Shown in pieces: positions 1-15,071 of a DNA stretch of 64,000 nucleotides; within the stretch, counting starts at the first letter, position 1; each line of letters starts with the position of its first letter. A program made the position numbers and the translations under genes. A model generated the notes under the pieces. The model was given only the letters and a program-made list of their open reading frames with translations, did not search any database and was not told where the DNA came from. Source of the stretch: Halomonas citrativorans (GTDB lineage: Bacteria > Pseudomonadota > Gammaproteobacteria > Pseudomonadales > Halomonadaceae); contig NZ_FUKM01000046.1 in the NCBI RefSeq assembly GCF_900163645.1, positions 186,001 to 250,000 on the forward strand, in the 5' to 3' direction.

Positions 1-2029
1 GTGAGCGCAAGTCGGTTGCGTAACCGAACATCTCACCCAGCGGCACCGTTGCACGAATGACTTTACCAGAAGAAGAGTCATCCATACCCTGCACCAGACC
101 GCGACGACGGCTCAGGTCGCCCATGACGTCACCCATAAATTCTTCGGGAGTCACGATTTCGACCTTCATCACCGGCTCCAGCAGCACGGCCTTGGCCTTC
201 CTGGCACCTTCCTTCACTGCCATAGAAGAAGCAATCTTGAACGCAGTCTCGTTAGAGTCTACGTCGTGGAAGGAGCCGTCGAACAGCGTCACTTTAACGT
301 CGATCATCGGGTAACCCGCGATGACACCGTTTTTAAGCTGCTCGTAAGCGCCTTTCTCAACCGCGGGGACGTATTCCTTGGGAACCGTACCACCTACGAT
401 CTCAGAGTTGAACTTGAAGAAAATCTCATCTTCGCCTTCACCCTTGTCTTCAGCAGTCAGCGGCTCAATACGCAGCCAAACGTGACCGTACTGACCACGA
501 CCACCGGACTGACGTACAAACTTACCTTCCTGCTCAATGCTGCCACGAATAGTTTCGCGGTACGCTACCTGCGGCTTACCGATGTTAGCTTCAACCTTGA
601 ACTCGCGACGCATACGGTCAACGAGGATATCCAGGTGCAGCTCGCCCATACCAGAGATGATGGTTTGGCCGGTTTCTTCGTCGGTTTTAACCTGGAAAGA
701 AGGATCTTCCTGAGCCAGCTTGCCCAGTGCAATACCCATTTTCTCTTGGTCAGCCTTGGACTTCGGCTCAACGGCTACTGAGATAACCGGATCCGGGAAC
801 TCCATGCGCTCGAGAACAATCTTGTTATCGATATCGCACAGGGTGTCACCCGTGGTGACATCTTTCAGACCGATACACGCAGCGATATCGCCAGCGAGTA
901 CTTCCTTGATCTCTTCACGTGAATTGGCGTGCATCTGAACGATACGACCAACGCGCTCTTTCTTCTGCTTAACAGAGTTGTATACGCCGTCACCAGATTT
1001 CAGAATACCCGAGTAGACGCGGATAAAGGTCAGCGTACCAACGAAGGGGTCGGTCGCGATCTTGAATGCCAACGCCGCAAACGGCGCGTTGTCATCGGCT
1101 TCACGCGTAGCGATGGTGCCGTCTTTATCGTCCAGCTCACCTTCGATCGCCTTAACTTCAGTTGGCGAAGGCATGTACTCGATAACACCGTCCAGCACCG
1201 CCTGAACACCCTTGTTCTTAAAGGCAGAACCACAGGTAACCAGAACAATATCGTTGGCCAGCGTACGCGCGCGAAGACCAGCCTTGATCTCTTCGATCGT
1301 CAGCTCAACGCCTTCCAGGTACTTCTCCATTAGCTCGTCAGAGCCTTCGGCAGCCGCTTCAACCATCTGCTCGCGATATTTTTCGGCAGTCTCTTGCAGC
1401 TCAGCCGGAATATCCACGAGTTCGAAATTCATGCCCAGGCTAGCCTCATCCCACAGGATAGCCTTCATCTGAATCAGATCGATAACGCCCTTAAAGTCTT
1501 CTTCCGTACCCCAGTTAATCTGGATCGGCACAGCATTCGCACCCAAGCGCTCTTTCAACTGGTCAACAACCATGAAGAAATCAGCGCCGGTACGGTCCAT
1601 CTTGTTAACAAAGACCATACGTGGTACTTCGTACTTATCGGCCTGACGCCATACCGTTTCGGTCTGCGGCTGAACGCCGGAAGAACCACACAGTACGACA
1701 ACCGCACCATCAAGAACGCGTAATGAACGCTCAACTTCGATGGTGAAGTCAACGTGCCCAGGCGTATCGATGATGTTGATACGGTGCTCATCAAACTGCT
1801 TGGCCATGCCTTGCCAGAAGGTGGTGACAGCTGCAGAGGTGATCGTAATACCACGCTCCTGCTCCTGCTCCATCCAGTCAGTCGTTGAGGCACCCTCATG
1901 CGTTTCACCCAACTTGTGATTCAAGCCGGTATAGAACAGTACCCGCTCGGTCGTTGTGGTTTTACCCGCATCAACGTGCGCTACGATACCAATATTGCGA
2001 TAACGATTAAGTGGTGTCTTTCGTGCCAC
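1..2029 (-). CDS. fusA: Elongation factor G, 3' end cut off by the window edge
   Basis: EF-G is the GTPase that moves tRNAs and mRNA through the ribosome and, with RRF, helps recycle it. The reading frame gives the G1 motif [14 protein letters not shown] near residue 20, then DTPGHVDF and NKMDRTGAD, followed by the long EF-G body. About 676 codons are present, so roughly 30 C-terminal residues lie beyond the left edge. The start is GTG at 2029 (GTG GCA CGA AAG, reading [14 protein letters not shown]), with a GGGAG ribosome binding site 7 bases upstream. No in-frame ATG fits the family N-terminus. It is the third gene of the rpsL-rpsG-fusA str operon. Identification is certain. Confidence 0.98.
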   Translation of the reverse strand, partial: MARKTPLNRYRNIGIVAHVDAGKTTTTERVLFYTGLNHKLGETHEGASTTDWMEQEQERGITITSAAVTTFWQGMAKQFDEHRINIIDTPGHVDFTIEVERSLRVLDGAVVVLCGSSGVQPQTETVWRQADKYEVPRMVFVNKMDRTGADFFMVVDQLKERLGANAVPIQINWGTEEDFKGVIDLIQMKAILWDEASLGMNFELVDIPAELQETAEKYREQMVEAAAEGSDELMEKYLEGVELTIEEIKAGLRARTLANDIVLVTCGSAFKNKGVQAVLDGVIEYMPSPTEVKAIEGELDDKDGTIATREADDNAPFAALAFKIATDPFVGTLTFIRVYSGILKSGDGVYNSVKQKKERVGRIVQMHANSREEIKEVLAGDIAACIGLKDVTTGDTLCDIDNKIVLERMEFPDPVISVAVEPKSKADQEKMGIALGKLAQEDPSFQVKTDEETGQTIISGMGELHLDILVDRMRREFKVEANIGKPQVAYRETIRGSIEQEGKFVRQSGGRGQYGHVWLRIEPLTAEDKGEGEDEIFFKFNSEIVGGTVPKEYVPAVEKGAYEQLKNGVIAGYPMIDVKVTLFDGSFHDVDSNETAFKIASSMAVKEGARKAKAVLLEPVMKVEIVTPEEFMGDVMGDLSRRRGLVQGMDDSSSGKVIRATVPLGEMFGYATDLRS

Positions 2030-2192
2030 GGTGAAACTCCCGTTAGTTGGCGATGCTCGTTAATTTAGCAGTGGCAAAAGTGAGCCTTACGCTACCGCCG
2101 CTATCACAGGATGATAACGGCGGGGTGTTGCAACAAAGCGACTCGACTTACCACTTTCAACGACGCCCTGCTGAAACAACGTGCATATATAA

Positions 2193-2282
2193 ACGCGAAC
2201 TCTACAAACACTGCGCTTACAAACGCCGTACTTAAAAACGCCATTCTTAGAAACGACGCTCTTAGAAACGATAGTGCGAGAA
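2193..2282. repeat. Six degenerate 15-bp tandem repeats spanning the rpsG stop codon
   Basis: Six consecutive 15-bp units begin at 2193, 2208, 2223, 2238, 2253 and 2268; the best conserved are close to ACGCCATTCTTAGAA. Read on the minus strand, the unit holding the rpsG stop encodes Arg-Phe-stop. The four units downstream keep a stop codon in the same frame every 15 bases: TAA at 2247-2249, 2232-2234 and 2217-2219, and TAG at 2202-2204. The array therefore looks like repeated duplication of the end of rpsG, and it lies in the leader of fusA. No function is known to me. Confidence 0.8.
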
Positions 2283-2732
2283 AGCCTTGTTGGCTTCGGC
2301 CATACGATGCACGTCTTCGCGCTTCTTAACGGCTGAGCCCTTACCTTCTGCCGCATCCAGCATTTCGCCTGCCAGACGCTGAACCATCGTTTTCTCACCG
2401 CGACGACGCGCCGCGTCTACCAGCCAGCGCATAGCGAGCGCTTGGCGGCGAGACGGACGAACTTCAACCGGCACCTGATAGGTCGCACCACCAACGCGGC
2501 GCGACTTCACCTCGACCATCGGCTGGATGGTTTCCAGCGCTTTGTCGAAGATTTCCAGCGGCTCTTCACTACTACGCTCGGCAACCTTGTCCAACGCACC
2601 ATAAACGATACGCTCAGCTATGGACTTCTTGCCGCTGACCATCAGGTGGTTCATGAACTTCGCCAGACGCTCACTTCCGAACTTGGGATCCGGCAGGATT
2701 TCGCGCTTAGCTACAACTCTTCTTCTAGGCAT
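2262..2732 (-). CDS. rpsG: 30S ribosomal protein S7
   Basis: S7 is a primary 16S rRNA-binding protein that nucleates the head of the 30S subunit and contacts tRNA at the E site. The 156-residue product starts [20 protein letters not shown] and has the full family length. It lies between rpsL and fusA in the str operon. In E. coli S7 also represses translation of this operon by binding between the S12 and S7 cistrons; the 155-base rpsL-rpsG gap here contains a hairpin. The last codons and the stop are inside the 15-bp repeat array. Confidence 0.98.
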   Translation of the reverse strand: MPRRRVVAKREILPDPKFGSERLAKFMNHLMVSGKKSIAERIVYGALDKVAERSSEEPLEIFDKALETIQPMVEVKSRRVGGATYQVPVEVRPSRRQALAMRWLVDAARRRGEKTMVQRLAGEMLDAAEGKGSAVKKREDVHRMAEANKAFSHYRF

Positions 2733-2850
2733 GATAAGCCCTCAATTAAGGATCCTTCAGGTAAACCCGGGACTCTCACTAGGTATTTTATACCCTGCTT
2801 TGCCCGACCTTACTCTTATCAGACCGTCATATTCTATTGAACATTACGTT

Positions 2851-2883
2851 GCTTACGCTGCAAAACGCAGCGCGACGGTAAGC
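2851..2883 (-). promoter_or_regulatory. Two-part hairpin in the rpsL-rpsG intercistronic region
   Basis: Five bases after the rpsL stop, GCTTAC (2878-2883 on the transcript side) pairs with GTAAGC (2851-2856), and inside it GCTGC pairs with GCAGC around a five-base loop. No T-run follows, so it is not an intrinsic terminator. Position matches the S7 translational operator of E. coli, but similarity of the RNA itself was not tested. Confidence 0.4.
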
Positions 2884-2887
2884 GTTC

Positions 2888-3262
2888 TTAAGACTTCGGA
2901 CGCTTAGTACCGTACTTAGAACGACCCTGCTTACGGTTCTGTACGCCAGACGTATCAAGGGCGCCACGAACGGTGTGATAACGCACACCTGGCAAATCCT
3001 TTACACGGCCGCCGCGAATCAGAACAACAGAGTGCTCTTGCAGGTTGTGACCTTCACCACCAATGTAAGAAGAAACCTCGAAACCGTTGGTCAGGCGCAC
3101 ACGGCAAACCTTACGCAGGGCCGAGTTCGGCTTCTTAGGAGTAGTGGTGTATACGCGCGTACATACGCCGCGCTTTTGCGGACAAGCCTGAAGCGCGGGC
3201 ACGTCACTTTTAGTAACGGGGCGCTTGCGCGGCTTACGCACTAGCTGATTAATCGTTGCCAT
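2888..3262 (-). CDS. rpsL: 30S ribosomal protein S12
   Basis: S12 lies at the 30S decoding centre and controls tRNA selection accuracy. The 124-residue product begins [20 protein letters not shown] and has the conserved loop [12 protein letters not shown] and the later [14 protein letters not shown]. The lysines of these two loops, where streptomycin resistance changes occur (K43 and K88 in E. coli numbering), are wild type. It is the first gene of the str operon, directly behind a strong promoter at 3352-3381. Confidence 0.98.
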   Translation of the reverse strand: MATINQLVRKPRKRPVTKSDVPALQACPQKRGVCTRVYTTTPKKPNSALRKVCRVRLTNGFEVSSYIGGEGHNLQEHSVVLIRGGRVKDLPGVRYHTVRGALDTSGVQNRKQGRSKYGTKRPKS

Positions 3263-3351
3263 GGTGTTTAGCTGACTCCAATGGTTGCCTAGCCTTCAAC
3301 AAATACGGGCAGCGGATGCGGGCGCACCCACCCCACTGTTAAAGGCTGCGC

Positions 3352-3381
3352 ATTCTAAAGGCTGACCCTAGTCGACGTCAA
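3352..3381 (-). promoter_or_regulatory. Sigma-70 promoter of the rpsL-rpsG-fusA operon
   Basis: On the minus strand TTGACG (3376-3381) is followed after 18 bases by TAGAAT (3352-3357), then a GC-rich stretch GCGCAGCC typical of stringently controlled promoters. It lies about 90 bases upstream of the rpsL ATG and just after the rpoC end. Confidence 0.7.
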
Positions 3382-3382
3382 G

Positions 3383-3408
3383 TCTTGCCGGCGGTTTAAC
3401 CGGCAAGA
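3383..3408 (-). other. Perfect 9-bp hairpin between rpoC and the str promoter
   Basis: TCTTGCCGG and CCGGCAAGA pair around an 8-base loop. No T-run follows in either direction, so it is not a canonical intrinsic terminator. It could stabilise the rpoC mRNA end or slow read-through into the str promoter that starts two bases away. Confidence 0.5.
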
Positions 3409-3451
3409 TAGCGCTTCCAGGGTCAGATGCTCATTTTTCACTACTCGTTTT

Positions 3452-7666
<4,215 letters not shown>

Positions 7667-7676
7667 AGCACGGCTC

Positions 7677-10600
7677 CTAGCTCTCTAACTCGATATCGAT
7701 GCCCAGCGAGCGGATTTCCTTCACGAGTACATTGAAGGATTCCGGCATGCCTGCCTGCATGGTGTGGTCGCCATCCACGATGTTCTTATACATCTTGGTG
7801 CGGCCTTCGACGTCGTCCGATTTGACGGTGAGCATCTCTTGCAGGGTGTAGGCCGCGCCATAGGCTTCCAGCGCCCACACTTCCATCTCACCAAAGCGCT
7901 GACCACCGAACTGTGCTTTACCACCCAAGGGCTGCTGGGTAACCAGCGAGTAAGAGCCGGTAGAACGAGCGTGCATCTTGTCGTCTACCAAGTGGTTCAG
8001 TTTCAGCATGTACATGTAGCCGACGGTTACCGAGCGATCAAACGCGTCACCGGTACGGCCATCGTGCAGTACCATCTGGCCAGACTCAGGAATGTCAGCA
8101 AGCTTCAGCAAGTGTTTGATTTCGTGCTCTTTGGCACCATCAAATACCGGCGTAGCCATGGGTACACCGCCTTTCAGGTTTTTCGCCAGCGCGATAACTT
8201 CGTCATCACTGAGCGAATCCAGATCTTCAAGGCGCGCACCCGGCGTGTTGTATACCTGGCCGAGGAAGTCACGGATCTCGGCAACCTGCTGGCCGCGCGC
8301 ATCACGTAGCATGGCATCGATTTTGACACCCAAACCACGCGCAGCCATCCCCAGGTGAGTTTCAAGAATCTGACCCACGTTCATACGCGACGGTACACCC
8401 AAGGGGTTAAGTACCACATCGACCGGCTCGCCCTTCTCATCGAACGGCATGTCTTCGATCGGCATAATCGCGGAGATAACACCCTTGTTACCGTGACGGC
8501 CAGCCATCTTGTCGCCTGGCTGGATACGGCGCTTGACCGCCATGTAAACCTTGACGATTTTAAGCACGCCAGGCGCCAGGTCATCGCCCTGAGTCAGCTT
8601 GCGTTTCTTGTCTTCAAAACGCTCGTCCATCTCTTTACGACGGTTTTCCAACTGCTCATCGGCCTGGGCCAGAAGCTCGTTGTAAGCCTCATCCTGCATA
8701 CGCAGCTTGAACCACTGCTGACGCGGCAATTCATCAAGATACGCCTCGTCCAGCACGTCACCTTTCTTAAGGTTCGGGCCGCCGTTAACCGCTTGGCCAT
8801 CTAGCGTACGCTGCAGACGCTCAAACGTTGCGTCTTCGGCAATACGGTAGGTTTCCTGCAGGTCTTTACGTACTTCATCCAGCTGCATTTGCTCAATGGC
8901 AAGGGCACGGGAATCTTTTTCGACGCCGTCACGGGTGAAGACCTGAACGTCAATAACCGTACCTTTCATGCCGGTCGGGGCACGCAGGGAGGTATCTTTT
9001 ACGTCAGAGGCCTTCTCACCGAAGATCGCACGTAGCAGCTTCTCTTCTGGTGTCAGCTGGGTTTCGCCCTTCGGCGTTACTTTACCCACCAGAATGTCGC
9101 CGGGGCCGACTTCAGCACCGATGTAAACAACGCCCGCCTCGTCCAATTTACCCAGCGCGGACTCACCGACGTTGGGAATATCAGAGGTGATCTCTTCCGG
9201 TCCTAGCTTGGTGTCGCGAGACACACAGGTCAGTTCCTGGATATGGATCGTGGTGAAACGGTCTTCTTGAACGACCCGCTCAGACAGCAGGATGGAGTCC
9301 TCGAAGTTGTAACCATTCCAGGGCATGAATGCGATGCGCATGTTCTGACCCAGTGCCAGGTCACCCATGTCAACAGACGGGCCATCAGCCAGAATATCGC
9401 CACGTGCAACGCTGTCGCCAGGACGCACAATGGGGCGCTGGTTCATACAGGTGTTCTGGTTCGAGCGGGTGTACTTGGTCAGATTGTAGATATCAACGCC
9501 GGCTTCACCACCGATGATCTCATCTTCACTAACCCGCACCACCACACGACGCGCATCGACGGAGTCGATCACACCGCCACGACGCGCCACAGCACATACG
9601 CCGGAGTCACGCGCCACGAAGCGCTCCATGCCGGTACCTACAAGCGGCTTGTCAGCACGCAGGGTAGGAACGGCCTGACGCTGCATGTTCGCACCCATCA
9701 AGGCGCGGTTAGCATCATCGTGTTCCAGGAACGGAATCAGGGCAGCCGCTACCGACACGACTTGGCGAGGAGAAACGTCCATCAGCGTCACTTGCTCAGG
9801 ACGCATAAAGGTGGTTTCACCACGGTGACGCACCTGAACCAGGTCGTCAGAAAGCTTATTGGACTCATCTACCGTTGCAGAAGCCTGAGCGATGATGTAG
9901 TCGCCCTCTTCAATAGCAGAGAGATGCACGATATCGTCAGTTACCTGACCCGCATTCACCTTACGGTACGGCGTTTCGAGGAAGCCGTAGCTGTTGGTGT
10001 GGCTGTAGGTGGCCAGCGAGTTGATCAGACCGATGTTCGGTCCTTCAGGTGTTTCGATCGGGCACAGACGGCCGTAGTGCGTGGCATGTACGTCACGTAC
10101 TTCAAAGCCAGCGCGCTCACGGGTCAAACCACCCGGGCCGAGTGCAGACACACGACGCTTGTGGGTAACTTCCGAAAGCGGGTTGTTCTGGTCCATAAAC
10201 TGGGACAGCTGGCTTGAACCGAAGAACTCTTTCACCGCCGCCGCAACCGGTTTGGCGTTGATCAAATCCTGAGGCATCAGGCCTTCGCTTTCCGCCATGG
10301 AAAGACGCTCTTTAACCGCACGCTCAACGCGTACCAAGCCTACACGGAACTGGTTCTCGGCCATTTCGCCAACACAGCGAATACGACGGTTACCCAGGTG
10401 ATCGATATCATCAACGTCACCAAAGCCGTTACGGATATTGATCAGCTCGCGCAGCACATCGAGGATGTCCTTGCGATCCAGTACGCCGGAACCCGTGTCA
10501 GACTCACGACGCAGGCGGCGGTTGAACTTCATGCGGCCAACGCCCGACAGGTCGTAGCGGTCCTCAGAGAAGAACAGGTTGTTAAACAACGTCTCGGCAG

Positions 10601-11753
10601 ACTCTTTTGTGGGCGGCTCGCCGGGACGCATCATGCGATAAATTTCAACGAGCGCTTCAAGTGCTGAGCCAGTCGTATCCAACTTTAAGGTGTCGGAAAT
10701 GAACGAGCCGCAGTCGAGGTCGTTGGTGTAAAGCGTTTCAATGCGCTTGATGCTGCCTTGCGCCATGCGCTCAAGCACTTCAGGCGTAATTTCGGTGTTG
10801 CACGGGCAGATCAGCTCACCGGTTTTGGTGTCAATCTGATCCTTGGCCAGCGTTTTACCGAACAGGTATTCCATCGGTACTTCCAGACGCTCAAGGCCGG
10901 CTTTTTCAAGCTGACGAATGTGCTTCTGAGTAATCCGACGACCTTCTTCAACAATAATGTCGCCGTTGCCATCCTTGATATCAAAGGTGGCGGTCTCGCC
11001 GCGCAGACGCGAGGGCACCAACTCCACGGAGAAGCCAGACTTCTCGATGTGGAAAACGCTGGTTTCGAAGAACTCACCGAGGATTTCTTCAGTACTCATG
11101 CCTAGCGCACGCATCAGCACCGAGGCCGGCAGTTTGCGGCGACGGTCAATACGTACAAACACGTTGTCTTTAGGGTCGAACTCGAAGTCCAACCAGGAAC
11201 CACGGTAAGGAATTACGCGAGCAGAGTAGAGCAACTTACCAGAAGAGTGGCTCTTGCCCTTGTCGTGATCGAAGAACACACCGGGCGAGCGGTGGAGCTG
11301 GGAAACGATAACCCGCTCAGTACCATTGATAACAAAGGTACCGTTCTCAGTCATCAGGGGGATTTCCCCCATGTAGACTTCTTGCTCTTTAATATCCTTG
11401 ATTGCCTTGTTCGAGGAATCGCGATCATAAATGATCAAGCGAACCTTGACGCGCAGCGGGGCGGAATAGGTCACGCCACGCAGCTGACACTCCTTAACAT
11501 CGAACGCCGGCGTACCAAAGCGATAGCTAACGTACTCAAGTGCCGCGTTGCCCGAGAAACTCTCGATCGGGAAAACGGACTTGAACGCCGCATGCAGGCC
11601 AACTTCGTGACGCTCGTCAGGCGAACGATCTTGCTGGAGAAAGTCGTAATAGGAATCAAGCTGGATGGCCAGCAAGTAAGGCACATCCATCACTTGGGGC
11701 AGTTTGCCGAAATCCTTGCGGATGCGTTTTTTCTCAGTATATGAGTAAGCCAT
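7677..11753 (-). CDS. rpoB: RNA polymerase beta subunit
   Basis: Beta forms the other half of the RNA polymerase cleft and is the target of rifampicin. The product is 1358 residues (E. coli 1342). The main rifampicin region ([16 protein letters not shown] then THKRR) is wild type. A little downstream the normally conserved VHPTHYGR reads VHATHYGR, so the residue equivalent to E. coli P564, inside rifampicin cluster II, is alanine. The gene follows rplL after an attenuator-like terminator and a second hairpin. Confidence 0.99.
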   Translation of the reverse strand: MAYSYTEKKRIRKDFGKLPQVMDVPYLLAIQLDSYYDFLQQDRSPDERHEVGLHAAFKSVFPIESFSGNAALEYVSYRFGTPAFDVKECQLRGVTYSAPLRVKVRLIIYDRDSSNKAIKDIKEQEVYMGEIPLMTENGTFVINGTERVIVSQLHRSPGVFFDHDKGKSHSSGKLLYSARVIPYRGSWLDFEFDPKDNVFVRIDRRRKLPASVLMRALGMSTEEILGEFFETSVFHIEKSGFSVELVPSRLRGETATFDIKDGNGDIIVEEGRRITQKHIRQLEKAGLERLEVPMEYLFGKTLAKDQIDTKTGELICPCNTEITPEVLERMAQGSIKRIETLYTNDLDCGSFISDTLKLDTTGSALEALVEIYRMMRPGEPPTKESAETLFNNLFFSEDRYDLSGVGRMKFNRRLRRESDTGSGVLDRKDILDVLRELINIRNGFGDVDDIDHLGNRRIRCVGEMAENQFRVGLVRVERAVKERLSMAESEGLMPQDLINAKPVAAAVKEFFGSSQLSQFMDQNNPLSEVTHKRRVSALGPGGLTRERAGFEVRDVHATHYGRLCPIETPEGPNIGLINSLATYSHTNSYGFLETPYRKVNAGQVTDDIVHLSAIEEGDYIIAQASATVDESNKLSDDLVQVRHRGETTFMRPEQVTLMDVSPRQVVSVAAALIPFLEHDDANRALMGANMQRQAVPTLRADKPLVGTGMERFVARDSGVCAVARRGGVIDSVDARRVVVRVSEDEIIGGEAGVDIYNLTKYTRSNQNTCMNQRPIVRPGDSVARGDILADGPSVDMGDLALGQNMRIAFMPWNGYNFEDSILLSERVVQEDRFTTIHIQELTCVSRDTKLGPEEITSDIPNVGESALGKLDEAGVVYIGAEVGPGDILVGKVTPKGETQLTPEEKLLRAIFGEKASDVKDTSLRAPTGMKGTVIDVQVFTRDGVEKDSRALAIEQMQLDEVRKDLQETYRIAEDATFERLQRTLDGQAVNGGPNLKKGDVLDEAYLDELPRQQWFKLRMQDEAYNELLAQADEQLENRRKEMDERFEDKKRKLTQGDDLAPGVLKIVKVYMAVKRRIQPGDKMAGRHGNKGVISAIMPIEDMPFDEKGEPVDVVLNPLGVPSRMNVGQILETHLGMAARGLGVKIDAMLRDARGQQVAEIRDFLGQVYNTPGARLEDLDSLSDDEVIALAKNLKGGVPMATPVFDGAKEHEIKHLLKLADIPESGQMVLHDGRTGDAFDRSVTVGYMYMLKLNHLVDDKMHARSTGSYSLVTQQPLGGKAQFGGQRFGEMEVWALEAYGAAYTLQEMLTVKSDDVEGRTKMYKNIVDGDHTMQAGMPESFNVLVKEIRSLGIDIELES

Positions 11754-11909
11754 CTGTATTCCCCAGCTTGTTCACCATGGGTGACCGATGCGTGGTCATC
11801 GCTGCCCTGCGCGGGCGTGTCAGACGCAGACAGCAAGCTCCTAAACCGGTAGCTCGCCGTCGAAAATCTTGATCGATAACAGTATTACAACAACGGTATT
11901 ACTGTGTTT

Positions 11910-11935
11910 CTGCTGCAACCTAAACGTTGCAACAG
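11910..11935 (-). promoter_or_regulatory. Second rplL-rpoB hairpin, possible RNase III site
   Basis: CTGTTGCAAC pairs with GTTGCAGCAG (one G-U pair) around a six-base loop, starting directly after the T-run of the terminator at 11936-11970. E. coli has an attenuator followed by an RNase III processing stem in this same intergenic region; the parallel here is positional. Confidence 0.45.
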
Positions 11936-11970
11936 AAAAAGGCCGGCAGCGGGAAAACCCGCCGCCAGCC
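11936..11970 (-). terminator. Rho-independent terminator or attenuator between rplL and rpoB
   Basis: On the minus strand a 13-bp GC-rich stem (GGCTGGCGGCGGG with CCCGCTGCCGGCC, two G-U pairs) with a TTTT loop is followed by TTTTT. No obvious separate rpoB promoter was seen, so it probably terminates only part of the transcripts and sets the ratio of ribosomal protein to polymerase, as in E. coli. Confidence 0.8.
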
Positions 11971-12010
11971 GTGGAAGCTTACGCAGCGCGTAAAGCCGTC
12001 AGCACAAGAA

Positions 12011-12382
12011 TTACTTGAGCTCGACGCTTGCGCCCGCTTCTTCCAGCTTCGCTTTTGCTGCTTCTGCGTCGTCTTTGGACATGGCTTCTTTGATCGTTGC
12101 CGGAGCGCCGTCAACAGCGCCTTTAGCTTCTTTCAGGCCAAGACCAGTGATTTCACGAACGGCTTTGATGACGTTAACTTTCTTGTCACCAGCAGCAGTC
12201 AGAACCAGGTCAAACTCGGTTTGCTCTTCTGCAGCAGCTTCGCCGCCAGCAGCCGGGCCAGCCATAACAGCTGCAGCAGCTGATACGCCGAATTTCTCTT
12301 CCATTGCTTCGATCAGCTCAACAACTTCCATTACGGACATGTCGGCTACAGCATTGATGATATCGTCTTTAGACAGTGCCAT
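12011..12382 (-). CDS. rplL: 50S ribosomal protein L7/L12
   Basis: L7/L12 forms the flexible stalk of the 50S subunit, which recruits and activates translation GTPases such as EF-G. The 123-residue product has the N-terminal dimerisation helix ([20 protein letters not shown]), an alanine-rich hinge near residues 35-55, and the C-terminal domain with [15 protein letters not shown]. It follows rplJ, whose product anchors L12 dimers on the ribosome. Confidence 0.99.
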   Translation of the reverse strand: MALSKDDIINAVADMSVMEVVELIEAMEEKFGVSAAAAVMAGPAAGGEAAAEEQTEFDLVLTAAGDKKVNVIKAVREITGLGLKEAKGAVDGAPATIKEAMSKDDAEAAKAKLEEAGASVELK

Positions 12383-12493
12383 TTTTCATTCCTAACTTTG
12401 CGGGAGCCTCGGTCGGCCGAGGACTCAGGATTCATTGCTCGGTTCAGGCAACGCAATCGGCATAGCGTTCACGCCGCCTGCAAAAAGGTCTGC

Positions 12494-12997
12494 TTACGCA
12501 GCTTCTTCTTGCTTCTGATCGCGCAGAGCGGCCAGGGTACGAACCAGCTTGCCAGCGGAGGCTTCTTTCATTACCGACATCAACTTGGCAATTGCTTCGT
12601 TGTAAGTCGGTAGGGTTGCCAGACGGTCGATGTCAGCAGCCGGGATCAGTTCGCCTTCGTAGGCCAACGCCTTCACTTCGAAGTTCTGCTCAGTTTTAGC
12701 GAACTCTTTGAACAAACGAGCGGCAGCGCCCGGATGATCGGTAGAGAAAGCCAACAGAGTCGGACCAACAAAGCTCTCGTTCAGACACTCCCACTGAGTG
12801 CCCTCGAGGGCGCGGCGAGCCAGCGTGTTACGAACAACACGAAGCTCTACACCATTCTCACGTGCCTGCTTGCGCAGATCGGTCATTTTACCGACCGTTA
12901 CACCGCGAGAATCGGCAACTACGACGGAGAGTGCGCCCTTGGCCGCTTCACTGACCTCGGCAACAATCGCTTTCTTGCCTTCAAGTGCTAGTGGCAC
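12494..12997 (-). CDS. rplJ: 50S ribosomal protein L10
   Basis: L10 anchors L7/L12 dimers to 23S rRNA and, as the L10-L12 complex, represses translation of its own mRNA. The start chosen is GTG at 12997 (reading [19 protein letters not shown]), because it matches the family N-terminus and has an AAGGAG site 7-8 bases upstream. The frame stays open upstream to a TTG at 13111, but that would add 38 residues not found in L10. From the GTG the product is 167 residues, normal for the family. Confidence 0.97.
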   Translation of the reverse strand: MPLALEGKKAIVAEVSEAAKGALSVVVADSRGVTVGKMTDLRKQARENGVELRVVRNTLARRALEGTQWECLNESFVGPTLLAFSTDHPGAAARLFKEFAKTEQNFEVKALAYEGELIPAADIDRLATLPTYNEAIAKLMSVMKEASAGKLVRTLAALRDQKQEEAA

Positions 12998-13298
12998 AGT
13001 GATCACTCCTTCGTGCCGGAGCCTTTTTAAGGCGCCGGAGGTTACCATCTCTTCCAAGCCTGCTCTAACCAGCACTGGAAGCCTTAGGGGATGGTGCTCA
13101 CCAGAAAGCAATGTCGCTAAAAAGCTTCAACCAACTGGCGGCCACACCATCTGCGCAGGCGCTTTAGGCAATTAAGCCGCGTGAGATAAAAACATCCAGC
13201 GCGGCACCTGCGGTCTTTGACGGTGCTCCAGTAGGCTTACCTAACTAGAGGACCGCAAAGTTCTTGCTCGGTTCTTACTTAAACCTGTCGACGTCTGC
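12998..13298 (-). promoter_or_regulatory. rplA-rplJ intergenic region: L10 leader
   Basis: This 301-base stretch holds no gene. It has two hairpins: a 7-bp closing stem (TGCGGTC 13209-13215 with GACCGCA 13251-13257), and a stem at 13016-13038 (CCGG and GCCTT arms around AAA) just upstream of the rplJ ribosome binding site. In many bacteria this leader binds L10-L12 and carries the autoregulatory structure. That role is inferred from position and the presence of stems. Confidence 0.55.
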
Positions 13299-13991
13299 TT
13301 ATACAAACTCAGAGTGGTCGATAGTCAGACCTGGGCCCATGGTAGTGGACAGGGTGACTTTCTTAAAGTAAATACCTTTAGAGGAACTCGGCTTGAGCCT
13401 CTTAAGGTCAGCAACCAGCGCTTCCAGGTTGCCTTGAACAGACGCAGCATCAAACGTCACTTTACCCAGCGTCGTGTGGATAATACCGTTTTTGTCAGTA
13501 CGGAAACGTACCTGACCGGCTTTGGCGTTCTTAACTGCGGTTGCAACGTCAGGCGTTACGGTGCCGACTTTCGGGTTCGGCATCAGGCCGCGCGGACCAA
13601 GAATCTGGCCCAGCTGACCAACAACACGCATAGCGTCCGGAGAAGCGATAACGACGTCAAAATCCATCACGCCTTTCTTCACTTGCTCGGCCAGCTCATC
13701 CATACCCACGATGTCAGCGCCTGCTTCTTTAGCAGCATCGGCGTTAGCACCTTGAGTGAAGACCGCAACGCGTACGTCTTTACCAGTACCGTTAGGCATG
13801 ACGGTTGCGCCACGAACGACCTGGTCAGATTTACGCGGATCAACACCCAGGTTGATCGCGACATCAACAGACTCATTGAACTTAACAGTAGACAGCTCAG
13901 AAAGCAGTGCAACCGCTTCTTCCAGAGAGTACGCCTTGTTGGCATCTACTTTCTCGCGAATTACCTTCGCGCGCTTAGACAGTTTAGCCAT
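13299..13991 (-). CDS. rplA: 50S ribosomal protein L1
   Basis: L1 forms the mobile stalk of the 50S subunit near the E site and helps release deacylated tRNA. It also represses translation of the rplK-rplA message. The 230-residue product starts [20 protein letters not shown] and has the family motifs [14 protein letters not shown] and [10 protein letters not shown]. It starts 2 bases after the rplK stop, so the two are translationally coupled. Confidence 0.99.
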   Translation of the reverse strand: MAKLSKRAKVIREKVDANKAYSLEEAVALLSELSTVKFNESVDVAINLGVDPRKSDQVVRGATVMPNGTGKDVRVAVFTQGANADAAKEAGADIVGMDELAEQVKKGVMDFDVVIASPDAMRVVGQLGQILGPRGLMPNPKVGTVTPDVATAVKNAKAGQVRFRTDKNGIIHTTLGKVTFDAASVQGNLEALVADLKRLKPSSSKGIYFKKVTLSTTMGPGLTIDHSEFV

Positions 13992-13993
13992 GA

Positions 13994-14425
13994 TCAGAGA
14001 CCCTCCACGTTAAGGCCCATGCTACGAGCGCTGCCTGCAATAGTACGTACGGCGGCATCGAGATCAGAAGCCGTCAGATCCGGCTCTTTAGTCTTGGCGA
14101 TCTCTTCAAGCTGCTCGCGAGTCACGGTGCCGACCTTCTTCTTGTTCGGCTCACCAGAACCCGACTTGATACCAGCGGCTTTTTTCAGCAGCACGGCAGC
14201 AGGCGGTGTTTTGGTAACGAACGTGAAGCTACGGTCAGAGTAGACAGTGATCACGACAGGCGTCGGCAGACCCGGCTCAATCTCTTGAGTCGCTGCGTTA
14301 AACGCCTTACAAAATTCCATGATGTTCACACCGTGCTGACCCAGTGCTGGGCCTACGGGCGGACTTGGATTGGCTTTACCTGCAGCTACCTGCAGTTTGA
14401 TATAAGCCTGGACTTTCTTGGCCAT
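13994..14425 (-). CDS. rplK: 50S ribosomal protein L11
   Basis: L11 binds the GTPase-associated centre of 23S rRNA and is needed for RelA activation on stalled ribosomes. The 143-residue product begins [20 protein letters not shown] and has the proline-rich N-terminal segment ([20 protein letters not shown]) of the thiostrepton-binding domain. It heads the rplK-rplA pair behind nusG. Confidence 0.99.
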   Translation of the reverse strand: MAKKVQAYIKLQVAAGKANPSPPVGPALGQHGVNIMEFCKAFNAATQEIEPGLPTPVVITVYSDRSFTFVTKTPPAAVLLKKAAGIKSGSGEPNKKKVGTVTREQLEEIAKTKEPDLTASDLDAAVRTIAGSARSMGLNVEGL

Positions 14426-14475
14426 GGTAAATACTCCAATTGGGTAATAGCGCCTTGCGGCTCCCCGGGACTAGC

Positions 14476-14496
14476 GAGACAGCCAACGGCTGCCTC
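14476..14496 (-). promoter_or_regulatory. Hairpin upstream of rplK, possible L1 operator
   Basis: GAGGCAGCC and GGCTGTCTC pair (one mismatch) around a three-base loop in the nusG-rplK gap. In E. coli the L1 repressor binds the leader of this mRNA. The link rests on position only. Confidence 0.3.
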
Positions 14497-14529
14497 TTAC
14501 GAATTTACGACGTTTTCTTAACCTGCGCC

Positions 14530-15063
14530 CTACTCTTTCTCGACCTGAGAAAACTCAAGTTCGACAGGCGTGGCACGCCCAAAGATCAATACACTGACCT
14601 GCAAACGGCTCTTGTCGTAGTTGACTTCCTCAACCACACCGTTGAAGTCGGCGAAAGGACCATCGACAACACGCACCGACTGACCCGGCTCAAACATTGT
14701 CTTGGGCCGTGGCTTATCAGTTCCGTCTTTAACGCGACGCAAAATAGCGTCCGCTTCACGGGTCGTGATCGCAGCCGGTTTCTCTTTTGTTCCGCCAATG
14801 AAGCCCATTACACGCGGGGTTTCATTAACGAGATGCCATGTTTCGTCGGCCATTTCCATCTCGACCAGTACGTAGCCGGGATAGAATTTACGCTCACTCT
14901 TGCGGCGCTTACCGTCGCGCATCTCAACGACTTCTTCCGTCGGCACCAGAATCTCGCCAAAACGATCCTCCATACCGTGCATTTTTACGCGCTCAATCAG
15001 TGAGCGCATAACATGCTTCTCAAAACCGGAATAGGCGTGGACGACGTACCAACGTTTGGACAT
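14530..15063 (-). CDS. nusG: Transcription elongation and antitermination factor NusG
   Basis: NusG bridges the RNA polymerase clamp to suppress pausing, and through its KOW domain contacts Rho or ribosomal protein S10. The 177-residue product has the NGN domain first ([20 protein letters not shown]) and the C-terminal KOW motif ([20 protein letters not shown]). It starts 8 bases after secE, the usual pairing. Confidence 0.99.
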   Translation of the reverse strand: MSKRWYVVHAYSGFEKHVMRSLIERVKMHGMEDRFGEILVPTEEVVEMRDGKRRKSERKFYPGYVLVEMEMADETWHLVNETPRVMGFIGGTKEKPAAITTREADAILRRVKDGTDKPRPKTMFEPGQSVRVVDGPFADFNGVVEEVNYDKSRLQVSVLIFGRATPVELEFSQVEKE

Positions 15064-15071
15064 GAAAACTC

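Noticed and set aside
13314..14243. 309-codon open frame on the plus strand across rplA and rplK
   Set aside because: Antisense to two intact ribosomal protein genes; no family similarity.
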